Assembly (NCBI GenBank): GCA_045576435.1 | Contig: JAZNGL010000023.1 | Span: 1 to 15,730 of the forward strand | From: CAKSIW01 sp045576435 | GTDB lineage: Bacteria > Bacillota > Clostridia > Monoglobales > Monoglobaceae | Direction of reading: 5' to 3' | DNA: 15,730 bases | Part shown: positions 1 to 5,898 of the stretch, in pieces | Position numbering within the stretch: the stretch's first letter is position 1 | Layout: each line of letters starts with the position of its first letter | The notes under the pieces: model-generated | What the model was told of the DNA's origin: nothing | The model's input: only the letters and a program-made list of their open reading frames with translations | Database searches by the model: none | Program-made: the position numbers and the translations under genes

Positions 1-127
1 GACCGCTTGGCCTCCGACTTCCGAGAACAAATGGACGATCCTCTTTATGATTATTGATAGCATCTGCAATATGCTGAGCAGCCCATGTGCTCAATTCTTC
101 GTAATTTTCCTTGATAATCAGTTTCAA
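1..127 (-). CDS. nagB: Glucosamine-6-phosphate deaminase, N-terminal fragment (runs off the window)
   Basis: The 42 visible residues begin MKLIIKENYEELSTWAA and continue to RPFVLG, the usual N-terminus of NagB, which converts glucosamine-6-phosphate to fructose-6-phosphate plus ammonia in the cytosol. The start is a TTG at 127-125, chosen because GGAG (141-138) lies 10 bases upstream and the family signature begins exactly there. The ATG at 143 is in another frame. Family members normally continue after VLG with LPTGSTP or similar, but here the last codons read SRRPSG, so the final ~20 bases at the window edge do not fit. nagA, the preceding pathway step, lies 2.6 kb upstream on the same strand, separated by the paaK-ACT operon. 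Identification is by recognition of the N-terminus only. Confidence 0.75.
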   Translation of the reverse strand, partial: MKLIIKENYEELSTWAAQHIADAINNHKEDRPFVLGSRRPSG

Positions 128-185
128 TTCTATCACACTCCATAACAAATTTAAAGAAATTCATCTGACAAACTTCTTGTTTTAT

Positions 186-214
186 ATTATACACTCTGTC
201 ATTTGTTTTGTAAA
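186..214 (-). promoter_or_regulatory. Sigma-A-type promoter of nagB
   Basis: On the minus strand TTTACA (214-209) is followed after exactly 17 bases by TATAAT (191-186). The predicted start is near 179, giving an untranslated leader of about 50 bases before the nagB TTG. This makes nagB a separate transcription unit from the ACT-domain gene that ends at 265. I see no clear terminator between the two, so read-through from the ACT gene is possible. Confidence 0.7.
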
Positions 215-264
215 GCTATTTAAAGTGGAATATTTTTGTCTATAAAAGTTTGCAAGAATATCTG

Positions 265-714
265 CTACAAAATATTTATTTCTTCTTGCTTAACTAAGGT
301 TACGCCCTTATTCAAAAGCAATTCTGCAATTTGTTCTTTTTCCATATTTTCCGCCGATAATCTTAAAACAATAAGCGCTTTATTTCCAATATTGTAATTA
401 AGAGAATACATATATTCAATGGAAAGGTTCGTATCTTCAACAATTTCAAGCACGCCATCAAGTCCTGCAGGTTTGTTTGGAACGGCAATGCAAGTAACGC
501 TACTTTTCTTTGCAATAAAAGCATTTTCCCGAAGCACTTTAACTGCACACTCTGTATCCTCTTCTCTTGTAATGAGTCGAATAATACCAAAATTTGTGGT
601 ATCTGCAATAGAAAGCGCTAAAATATCAATATTGTTTCCTGCTAATACTTTCGTCAGGGTGCGAAGTGTACCCTTGTTATTTTCAAGATAAACTGAAATT
701 TGTGTAATAAACAT
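265..714 (-). CDS. Tandem ACT-domain protein linked to phenylacetate-CoA ligase
   Basis: This 149-residue protein consists of two ACT-type small-molecule-binding folds. The first spans about residues 4-68 (ITQISVYLENNKGTL, then the IDILALSIADTTNFGIIRL strand-helix pattern). The second spans about 72-145 (TCIAVPNKPAGLDGVLEIVE, then IEYMYSL). There is no catalytic domain, so it is a probable amino-acid or aromatic-acid sensor, or an allosteric partner. The ATG is preceded by AAGGAGG with a 9-base spacer, and this Shine-Dalgarno overlaps the stop of the ligase gene 14 bases upstream, so the two are surely co-transcribed. The pairing of a double-ACT protein with a PaaK-like ligase recurs in anaerobic bacteria and archaea; its biochemical role there is not settled. 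The ligand (phenylalanine, tyrosine or an arylacetate) is inference. Confidence 0.85.
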   Translation of the reverse strand: MFITQISVYLENNKGTLRTLTKVLAGNNIDILALSIADTTNFGIIRLITREEDTECAVKVLRENAFIAKKSSVTCIAVPNKPAGLDGVLEIVEDTNLSIEYMYSLNYNIGNKALIVLRLSAENMEKEQIAELLLNKGVTLVKQEEINIL

Positions 715-728
715 AATAAAAATCCTCC

Positions 729-2051
729 TTATTTAGTAAGTCCTCTATTATCAATTATTCTTTTTGCTTTCCCTTCAGAACGGGGAATTGATTTTGGTGG
801 AACAAGCTTAACGATAGCTGCAACACCAACAACCGACTTGATTTGCTCTGTGATTTTGCCTTGAACTTTCTCAATATCTGAAACTGTATCGGAGAACATT
901 TCATCAGTAAGCTCAACCTGAACTTCGAGTCTGTCGGTTGAATTAACTCTGTCAACAACAAGCATATAGTGTGGTGAAACACCGGGGATGCGAAGCAAAA
1001 CTTCTTCAATCTGGCTTGGAAATACATTTACGCCACGGATAATAAGCATATCGTCTGTTCTGCCTGTTATTCTGCTCATTCTCACATGAGTTCTGCCACA
1101 AGCGCAAGGGGTCGCATCCAAGGTACAAATATCGTGAGTGCGGTATCTTATCATTGGCATTCCTGTTTTTGTGATTGTTGTGAATACAAGCTCACCACTT
1201 TCGCCATAAGGAAGCACTTCTCCTGTCTGCGGATTTACTATCTCGGCAATAACCTGGTCTTCGTTTATGTGCATGCCATTTTTTGCACTACATTCAAAGG
1301 CAACCCCCGGCCCTGCAATTTCAGTAAGACCATAAATATTGTATGCATTAATATCAAATAAGCTCTCAAGCTTTTCTCTCATTTCCTCCGTCCAAGGCTC
1401 TGCACCGAAGCAACCTGATTTCAATTTGAATTCTTTTGGGTCATATCCCATTTCCTTTAAGGATTCGCCGAGATAAATTGCATATGACGGAGTACAGCAA
1501 AGCATTGTTGCGCCAAGGTCATGCATCATCATAAGCTGTCTTTGCGTGTTTCCACTTGACATTGGAATTACCATTGCACCAACTGCAGATGCTCCCTGAT
1601 GAGCACCAAGTCCACCTGTGAATAAGCCATATCCATATGTAACCTGAACCTTATCCTCTTTCCCCGCTCCTGCGGCAGTAAGCGAACGGGCAACCATTTC
1701 CGTCCAAACATCAACGTCATTTTGTGTATATCCTGAAACAATAGGTTTTCCTGTTGTTCCCGATGAACCCTGAATTCTAACAATTTCATCTTGTGGAACC
1801 GCAAGCAATCCATAAGGGAACTCATCACGAAGGTCCGTCTTATTTGTGAATGGGAGAAGGTGCAAATCGTCAACTCCTTTAATATCTTCAGGCTTTACCC
1901 CTGCCTCATCCATACGCTTTTTATACATGGGTACATTGTTATATACATGAGCAACTGTTTTAACTAGTCTTTCATCTTGTATTTTTTTGATGGACCCCCT
2001 ATCCATACATTCTATTTTCGGGTTATAAATTCTGTTTTCTGATACTTTCAT
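729..2051 (-). CDS. paaK: Phenylacetate-CoA ligase (AMP-forming)
   Basis: A 440-residue cytosolic adenylate-forming enzyme of the PaaK family, activating phenylacetate or a similar aryl acid to its CoA thioester with ATP. Visible motifs are the P-loop-like SSGTTGKP (residues 96-103), YGLTE (240-244), a GRTDDMLIIRGVNVFP hinge (330-345), a CACG cysteine pair near 316-319, and the C-terminal EGKAKR lysine region near 427. The length is typical of the family. The start is the ATG at 2051: AAAGGA (2066-2061) is 9 bases away, whereas the in-frame TTG at 2060 would abut it. It is followed by the ACT gene and preceded by a ~550-base leader with an attenuator-like switch. In anaerobes such ligases often act on arylacetates made from aromatic amino acids; the exact substrate cannot be read from the sequence. 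Confidence 0.93.
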   Translation of the reverse strand: MKVSENRIYNPKIECMDRGSIKKIQDERLVKTVAHVYNNVPMYKKRMDEAGVKPEDIKGVDDLHLLPFTNKTDLRDEFPYGLLAVPQDEIVRIQGSSGTTGKPIVSGYTQNDVDVWTEMVARSLTAAGAGKEDKVQVTYGYGLFTGGLGAHQGASAVGAMVIPMSSGNTQRQLMMMHDLGATMLCCTPSYAIYLGESLKEMGYDPKEFKLKSGCFGAEPWTEEMREKLESLFDINAYNIYGLTEIAGPGVAFECSAKNGMHINEDQVIAEIVNPQTGEVLPYGESGELVFTTITKTGMPMIRYRTHDICTLDATPCACGRTHVRMSRITGRTDDMLIIRGVNVFPSQIEEVLLRIPGVSPHYMLVVDRVNSTDRLEVQVELTDEMFSDTVSDIEKVQGKITEQIKSVVGVAAIVKLVPPKSIPRSEGKAKRIIDNRGLTK

Positions 2052-2108
2052 TAAAATCAATCCTTTCTATTTGTCAATATGATATGTAACTGCAAAATTA
2101 AAATCTGC

Positions 2109-2272
2109 TTAGGTAAACATTGCTCCGTTCATAACACGTCTGGAGTATTTAATCAGCCTTCCCTTATCAGCATTTCACATACTTCCGTGTCATCGTCTGC
2201 CTCCACAATTTTCAATCTGCATCTGTTACAAATTGGTCATTTTTAAAGCTTTCGTCTTTCTTTAAGCTACAT
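2109..2272 (-). pseudogene. Possible decayed small cysteine-containing ORF, or a start-stop element
   Basis: A strong Shine-Dalgarno AAAGGAG (2287-2281) lies 8 bases before an ATG (2272-2270) whose next codon is TAG. In the same frame, further stops fall at codons 10 and 12, after which an open stretch reads PICNRCRLKIVEADDDTEVC and on to MLIREG before a TGA at 2155-2153. A one-base shift there continues as RLIKYSRRVMNGAMFT and ends in TAA at 2111-2109. Together this resembles a ~54-codon gene with three N-terminal stops and one frameshift, possibly a small metal-binding protein given the CxxC. Alternatively ATG-TAG is a genuine minimal ORF acting in the paaK leader. I do not recognise the family, and chance is not excluded. 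Confidence 0.35.
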
Positions 2273-2383
2273 TTTAGGTTCTCCTTTCAAAATATTCCGC
2301 TTTGTTTAAAGTCCGGCGTTACAGACTTTACCCAAATATTAAACCGAATCGATGCTGTGTTACTCTTTTTGGCAGTATTTTTA

Positions 2384-2439
2384 GGTAAAACAAAAAGTCC
2401 GCATGATTTTGATTTAAAATCAAACATCCATGCGGACTT
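2384..2439 (-). terminator. Rho-independent terminator in the paaK leader (attenuator)
   Basis: On the minus strand, AAGTCCGCATG (2439-2429) pairs perfectly with CATGCGGACTT (2405-2395). An inner TTTGAT/ATCAAA stem extends it, and a U-rich tract TTTTTGTTTT follows. It lies about 165 bases after the predicted transcription start, after a short leader ORF and ~330 bases before the paaK ATG, so it is an intrinsic terminator within the operon leader and not at a gene end. Its 5' arm can pair instead with an upstream 11-mer (2528-2518), which would abolish termination. Confidence 0.85.
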
Positions 2440-2479
2440 CATTTTCACTTTGTGCCTGCCATCAAGTCAACGGCGAATA

Positions 2480-2531
2480 AGCCATCGAATTAATGCGCTT
2501 TTGCAAAGACTGAAAAACCGCATGGATGGCT
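2480..2531 (-). promoter_or_regulatory. Antiterminator strand and its sequestering hairpin
   Basis: The 11-mer CATCCATGCGG (2528-2518) is perfectly complementary to CCGCATGGATG (2435-2425), the 5' side of the downstream terminator, so it can act as an antiterminator strand. The same 11-mer is also covered by a local hairpin: AGCCATC (2531-2525) with GATGGCT (2486-2480), then ATGCG with CGCAT, a G-G mismatch, and TTTT with AAAA. The three pairings are mutually exclusive. The sequestering hairpin overlaps codons 16-28 and the stop of the leader ORF, so ribosome position on the leader could decide which fold forms. Pairings are read from sequence; function is inferred. Confidence 0.6.
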
Positions 2532-2576
2532 AAAGTAAAATCGATTATTCATAATATTAATATGCCTTATAGTCAT
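2490..2576 (-). CDS. 28-residue leader peptide upstream of paaK
   Basis: The ATG at 2576 has AAAGGAAG (2592-2585) with an ideal 8-base spacer and lies about 25 bases after the predicted transcription start. The peptide starts MTIRHINIMNNRFYF and ends SVFAKAH before TAA. It holds four Phe and one Tyr, including an F-Y-F cluster at codons 13-15, plus three Ile and four His or Arg-rich positions. It fits a regulatory leader ORF: it is very short, its second half encodes the RNA strands that form either the sequestering hairpin or the antiterminator, and the intrinsic terminator begins about 50 bases after its stop. A ribosome pausing late in the ORF or at the stop would free the antiterminator strand. 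Which amino acid or metabolite is sensed is unknown; aromatic amino acids are the natural guess given the downstream ligase and ACT protein. Confidence 0.6.
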   Translation of the reverse strand: MTIRHINIMNNRFYFSHPCGFSVFAKAH

Positions 2577-2608
2577 ATGCGATTCTTCCTTTCTCTAAAA
2601 TTAATACA

Positions 2609-2637
2609 ATTATATACCTATTTTTTTAAATTGTCAA
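2609..2637 (-). promoter_or_regulatory. Consensus sigma-A promoter of the paaK-ACT operon
   Basis: TTGACA (2637-2632), a 17-base spacer, then TATAAT (2614-2609): a perfect match to the housekeeping consensus in both boxes. The expected transcript start is near 2602. A promoter this strong placed before an intrinsic terminator is typical of operons controlled mainly by attenuation. Confidence 0.88.
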
Positions 2638-2698
2638 GAGCTTTTTAAGTTTTTTATTTATGAGCTAAAATGCAGTTTCTAATATCATTATTTTAACT

Positions 2699-3852
2699 TT
2701 ATTTTATCTGCTCACCACCCAAAATGACATGTTTTACGTCAAATTGGTAGTCAACAAACACAAGATCTGCGCGCTTGCTCCTTGCAACACTTCCTCTGTC
2801 ACAGAGAGAAAGTAATTTAGCAGGATTGGTGGAGGCATAGCTAAACACATCACACACAGAACCACCGGTATGAATCATCATATTATGACAGGCTACATCA
2901 AGCGTTAGCTTACTGCCGGCAATATCGCCACCCCAATCAAAATTGATGTCGTGCGCCTCTTCAAGTCCTGGAAGAGGAGGTCCATCGGCAACAAATGAAT
3001 CAGCAATCAGGATTATCTTATCCCGCCCCTTGATTTGTTTCACCAGGCGTATCATATATGGGTGTACGTGAACGCCCATAGAATCACAGATAAGCTCTGC
3101 GTAAATATCATTGTTGTAATTAACTGTTTCATCAACACAAACGCCGCGTACTTCAGGATAGTTTTCAAGTGTTCCGGTTGCGTTTGTGTGGTGAGTGCCC
3201 AACTTCAATCCATAAGGCATCAAAACTTCAATCTGTTCGGGAGTCGCTTCTGAATGAGCAACAGAGAAAACAATTTCAGGAATTTCTCGTTTGACATATT
3301 TTACAAAATCGACAATTCCTTCGCGTTCAGGCGCCACACACCAAACCTTGGCAAAACCCTTTGCTGCATTAACAACCTCGGCATAATCTTTTTCGACAAT
3401 GGCATCTTTCCATACGTTTTTTTCCTTATCACAACCGAAATCAGGGTTAAGATATGGTCCCTCCATATAAACGCCGATAATGTTTTTGCAATCACCTGCA
3501 GCAATAGCATCACGATATTTTTTATTGCATCAAGATGCTCCTCTTTATTCATGCTGTAAAACAGTGCAGGAAGCACCGAGGTCACACCATGATCAAGAAG
3601 TGTTTCAGAACACTTAACAGGGTCATCATGAAAATATGTATTCCCATCAGCATGAGTATGAATATCTATAAGTCCGGGACCAACAAATAGTCCTTTTGCA
3701 TCAACAACCTGTGCTTCGTCAGGTATAGGGAGTTTTTTACCAAAATCAACAATTTTATCTCCTTCAATAATAATAACACCATCAGGAATATAGTGATCCG
3801 TCATTACTATTACAGCATTTTTAATAGCAAGCATAATTATCTTCAAAGGCAC
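2699..3852 (-). CDS. nagA: N-acetylglucosamine-6-phosphate deacetylase, interrupted by an apparent one-base frameshift
   Basis: This amidohydrolase removes acetate from N-acetylglucosamine-6-phosphate, giving glucosamine-6-phosphate for NagB. The N-terminal part, in one frame, carries the metal motif GLIDIHTHADGN. The remainder, in another frame, carries MEGPYLNP (metal-binding Glu), FSVAHSEAT and LGTHHTNATG (metal His residues) and IADSFVADG (catalytic Asp region). The frames join at a run of six A (3523-3518): one more A, or a -1 slip at A-AAA-AAT, gives AIKKYRDAIAAGDCKNIIGV and a full product of about 384 residues, the normal family length. The rest looks undamaged, so a sequencing error or programmed frameshifting is as plausible as loss of function. 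The start is uncertain. GTG at 3852 has AAAAAGG 8 bases upstream but sits in a hairpin; ATG at 3834 fits the homologous N-terminus MLAIKNA but has a poor ribosome site. Confidence 0.85.
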
Positions 3853-3945
3853 ATAGCAAGCCTTTTTCCTTTCTTAATAATAAAAAGCTGGTGTTTCTTT
3901 CCCTATGTCCGCTCTCGTCATGGAGGTCTTACATCGAAAAACACC
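3840..3945 (-). promoter_or_regulatory. Structured 5' leader of nagA
   Basis: On the minus strand GGTGTTT (3945-3939) pairs with AAACACC (3896-3890), enclosing nested short stems (ATGT/ACAT type and CTC/GAG type). The outer stem is followed by AGCTTTTTATTATT, as in an intrinsic terminator. Just downstream AAAGGC and GCCTTT flank nine bases, forming a hairpin over the Shine-Dalgarno and the GTG start. An upstream GCCTTTT (3967-3961) could compete for the same ribosome-site strand. Together these suggest attenuation or translation control, but I match no known riboswitch consensus. Confidence 0.35.
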
Positions 3946-4017
3946 CCTTTGCCCTGTTTAAAAGGCAACTCATAAAAATATCTAAAATTGCTATTTTAAC
4001 ACAATTTTTATAAGTAA

Positions 4018-4046
4018 ATAATATCATTAAAACAAGACTATGTCAA
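4018..4046 (-). promoter_or_regulatory. Sigma-A promoter of nagA
   Basis: TTGACA (4046-4041), 17 bases, TATTAT (4023-4018). The predicted start near 4011 leaves a ~160-base untranslated leader. A perfect inverted repeat TAAAAT-TGCT-ATTTTA (3983-3998) lies about 13 bases inside the transcript and could be a repressor operator; it does not resemble the NagR/YvoA site as I know it. Confidence 0.75.
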
Positions 4047-4141
4047 CATAAAAAGCTATGAAAGCCTTGTGAAAACTTCAAAATCATATAGACCATAGCT
4101 AAAACCAAACTTCAAGGAAAACCAAGAGTCTATTTTGCACG

Positions 4142-4166
4142 AAAAAAAGACACCTGAAGGTGTCTT
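4142..4166 (-). terminator. Rho-independent terminator of the tRNA operon
   Basis: On the minus strand AAGACACC-TTCA-GGTGTCTT is a perfect 8-bp stem with a tetraloop, followed directly by a T run (complement of the A run 4142-4148). It starts six bases after the CCA end of the fMet tRNA, so it ends the two-tRNA transcript. Confidence 0.9.
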
Positions 4167-4171
4167 CTTTT

Positions 4172-4249
<78 letters not shown>

Positions 4250-4265
4250 ATATATAGTTTAGTAA

Positions 4266-4354
4266 TGGTGCCGGAAACCGGGGTCGAACCGGTACGGGAA
4301 ATTAATCCCACAGGATTTTAAGTCCTGGGCGTCTGCCAATTCCGCCACTCCGGC
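4266..4354 (-). tRNA. tRNA-Leu (UAA)
   Basis: Cloverleaf with acceptor GCCGGAG/TTCCGGC, D-arm GGCGGAATTGGCAGACGCC region, anticodon loop ACTTAAAAT with TAA anticodon, long class II variable arm, T-loop TTCGACC and encoded CCA; 89 bases. It reads UUA (and UUG by wobble) leucine codons. It is separated by 16 bases from the downstream fMet tRNA and shares its promoter. Confidence 0.96.
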
Positions 4355-4378
4355 TCGTCTGCATCACCAACTCATAAC

Positions 4379-4407
4379 ATGATATCACACATCATATTAT
4401 TTGTCAA
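4379..4407 (-). promoter_or_regulatory. Promoter of the tRNA-Leu/tRNA-fMet operon
   Basis: TTGACA (4407-4402), 17-base spacer, TATCAT (4384-4379). The predicted start lies about 20 bases before the mature tRNA-Leu 5' end, as expected for a tRNA precursor. Confidence 0.85.
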
Positions 4408-4470
4408 TACAAATCAAACAAATTTTTTAATTTTTTATTTTCTAACCGTTTCTAAATGTCGAATCCAGAT

Positions 4471-4498
4471 AGAGTAAGACGAAAATTCGTCTTACTCT
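4471..4498 (+). terminator. 13-bp perfect hairpin after the M18 peptidase gene; T-tract only on the plus strand
   Basis: AGAGTAAGACGAA (4471-4483), two-base centre, TTCGTCTTACTCT (4486-4498), followed on the plus strand by TTTTCTTT. It sits 12 bases beyond the stop of the minus-strand aminopeptidase gene, where an operon terminator is expected, yet the minus-strand transcript lacks a U-tract after the stem. It may still serve as the 3' end (processing or weak termination) of the long operon, or block antisense transcription. Confidence 0.55.
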
Positions 4499-4509
4499 TT
4501 TCTTTAATA

Positions 4510-5898
4510 TTAGTTCTCGAAAAACACTTTATATCCTTTATATGCCATGAAAATATCTAATTTTCCTGCAATCTCATATGGCGCATGCATACCAAGAAGC
4601 GGTACTCCTGAATCAATAACATCTACATCAAGATTGGCAACATATTGTGCAATTGTTCCGCCGCCTCCCAAATCAACCTTTCCAAGCTCTCCCATCTGCC
4701 ATAAAACGCCATTTGCTTCAAAAATTCCTCTTATTTTTGAAACCAACTCCGCACTTGCGTCGCTTGCTCCGCTCTTTCCTTTTGCACCTGTATATTTCAT
4801 AAGCATCAATCCGCAATTCACAAAAGCAATGTTACGTTTATCTGCAGTTTCAGGGAAATTCGAATCATATGCAGTGCTAACATCAGCAGAAAGGCATGTT
4901 GAATTTGATAAACAATCACGCACTTTTAAATCACTATATCCCTCTTCTGTCAGATTGCATAATTTTGCAAGCATGTTTTCAAAATATCTGGATTGCATTC
5001 CCGTATTACCCATGCTGCCAACTTCTTCTTTATCAACAAGCAAACAAACTGCTGTTTTTTTGAGATTTTTCGCATCAATAATGGCTCTGAGTGCAGTATA
5101 TGCACAAACTCTGTCATCATGAGCATATGCTGCAACCATGCTTCTGTCAAGACCTGTATCACGAGCAGAAAACGCCGGAACAAGTTCAAGCTCGCTGCTC
5201 ATTAAATCGCTTTCACAAATTCCATACTTCTCATTAAGAAGCTTCATAACACCATATTTTACTTTTTCTTTATCTGCCTCTTCGCATTCAATATTGCCTA
5301 TAATAACATTAAGTTTCTCACCTTCAAATGCTTCAGAAACTTTTTTTGCTTCATATTGCTGTGCCAAATGCGGCAAAAGGTCAGGAATGCAAAAAATCGG
5401 ATCATTTTCATTCTCGCCTATTGATACCTCAACCTTTGTTCCGTCAGCTTTAAAAACAACTCCATGAAGTGAAAGCGGTATGCTTAACCACTGATATTTT
5501 CTGTTTCCACCATAATAATGTGTTTTAAAATATGCCATTCCGCTATCTTCATAAAGCGGATTTGATTTTAAATCAAGTCTTGGCGAATCTATGTGTGCAC
5601 CAACAATATTAACACCTTTTTCTAAAAGTTCGCTACCTATAACTGCTGCAAAAACGCCTTTCCCGCGATTGTTTGAAAAAACCTTATCTCCCACATGCAA
5701 ACTCGATTTGTTTTCCAGAGCCTCAAATCCATTCTCTTTCAAAACCTCTATTGCAAGGGTGCAAAATTCACGTTCAGTTTTTGCTTTTGTTATTGCTCTT
5801 TTATAATCCTCACAAAAGTCAAAAACCCCTTTTTTATCAGCTTCGCTTATATCAGCAAAACCGTTTTTTCTCTCATATAATAGGGTGTCTTTCATCAT
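4510..5898 (-). CDS. M18-family aminopeptidase (aspartyl aminopeptidase type)
   Basis: A 462-residue cytosolic dinuclear-zinc aminopeptidase of family M18, which trims N-terminal residues from peptides, often acidic ones. Candidate metal and catalytic residues are visible: His102 in AHIDSPRLDL, Asp261 in AYAHDDR, Glu291-Glu292 in DKEEVGSMG, Asp339 in LSADVSTAYDSN, and His438 in LGMHAPYEI. The glycine-rich DLGGGGTIAQYV near 409-420 is also typical. The length is normal for the bacterial family. The ATG at 5898 follows GGAAGG by six bases; a second ATG is the next codon. Its start overlaps the stop of the lytic transglycosylase gene by four bases (ATGA), indicating translational coupling. It is the last gene of the long minus-strand cluster, followed by a strong hairpin. 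Confidence 0.93.
   Translation of the reverse strand: MMKDTLLYERKNGFADISEADKKGVFDFCEDYKRAITKAKTEREFCTLAIEVLKENGFEALENKSSLHVGDKVFSNNRGKGVFAAVIGSELLEKGVNIVGAHIDSPRLDLKSNPLYEDSGMAYFKTHYYGGNRKYQWLSIPLSLHGVVFKADGTKVEVSIGENENDPIFCIPDLLPHLAQQYEAKKVSEAFEGEKLNVIIGNIECEEADKEKVKYGVMKLLNEKYGICESDLMSSELELVPAFSARDTGLDRSMVAAYAHDDRVCAYTALRAIIDAKNLKKTAVCLLVDKEEVGSMGNTGMQSRYFENMLAKLCNLTEEGYSDLKVRDCLSNSTCLSADVSTAYDSNFPETADKRNIAFVNCGLMLMKYTGAKGKSGASDASAELVSKIRGIFEANGVLWQMGELGKVDLGGGGTIAQYVANLDVDVIDSGVPLLGMHAPYEIAGKLDIFMAYKGYKVFFEN

Noticed and set aside
2308..2329. Second terminator in the paaK leader (AAAGTC/GACTTT hairpin)
   Set aside because: Only six base pairs and no T-tract follows on the minus strand.
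2061..2640. T-box riboswitch upstream of paaK
   Set aside because: No T-box consensus (AGGGTGGAACCGCG-like) or specifier stem; the structure is explained by the leader ORF and the A/B/C pairings.
4547..5122. Long plus-strand reading frame of 191 codons
   Set aside because: Antisense shadow of the M18 aminopeptidase, which has all family motifs; no ribosome site.
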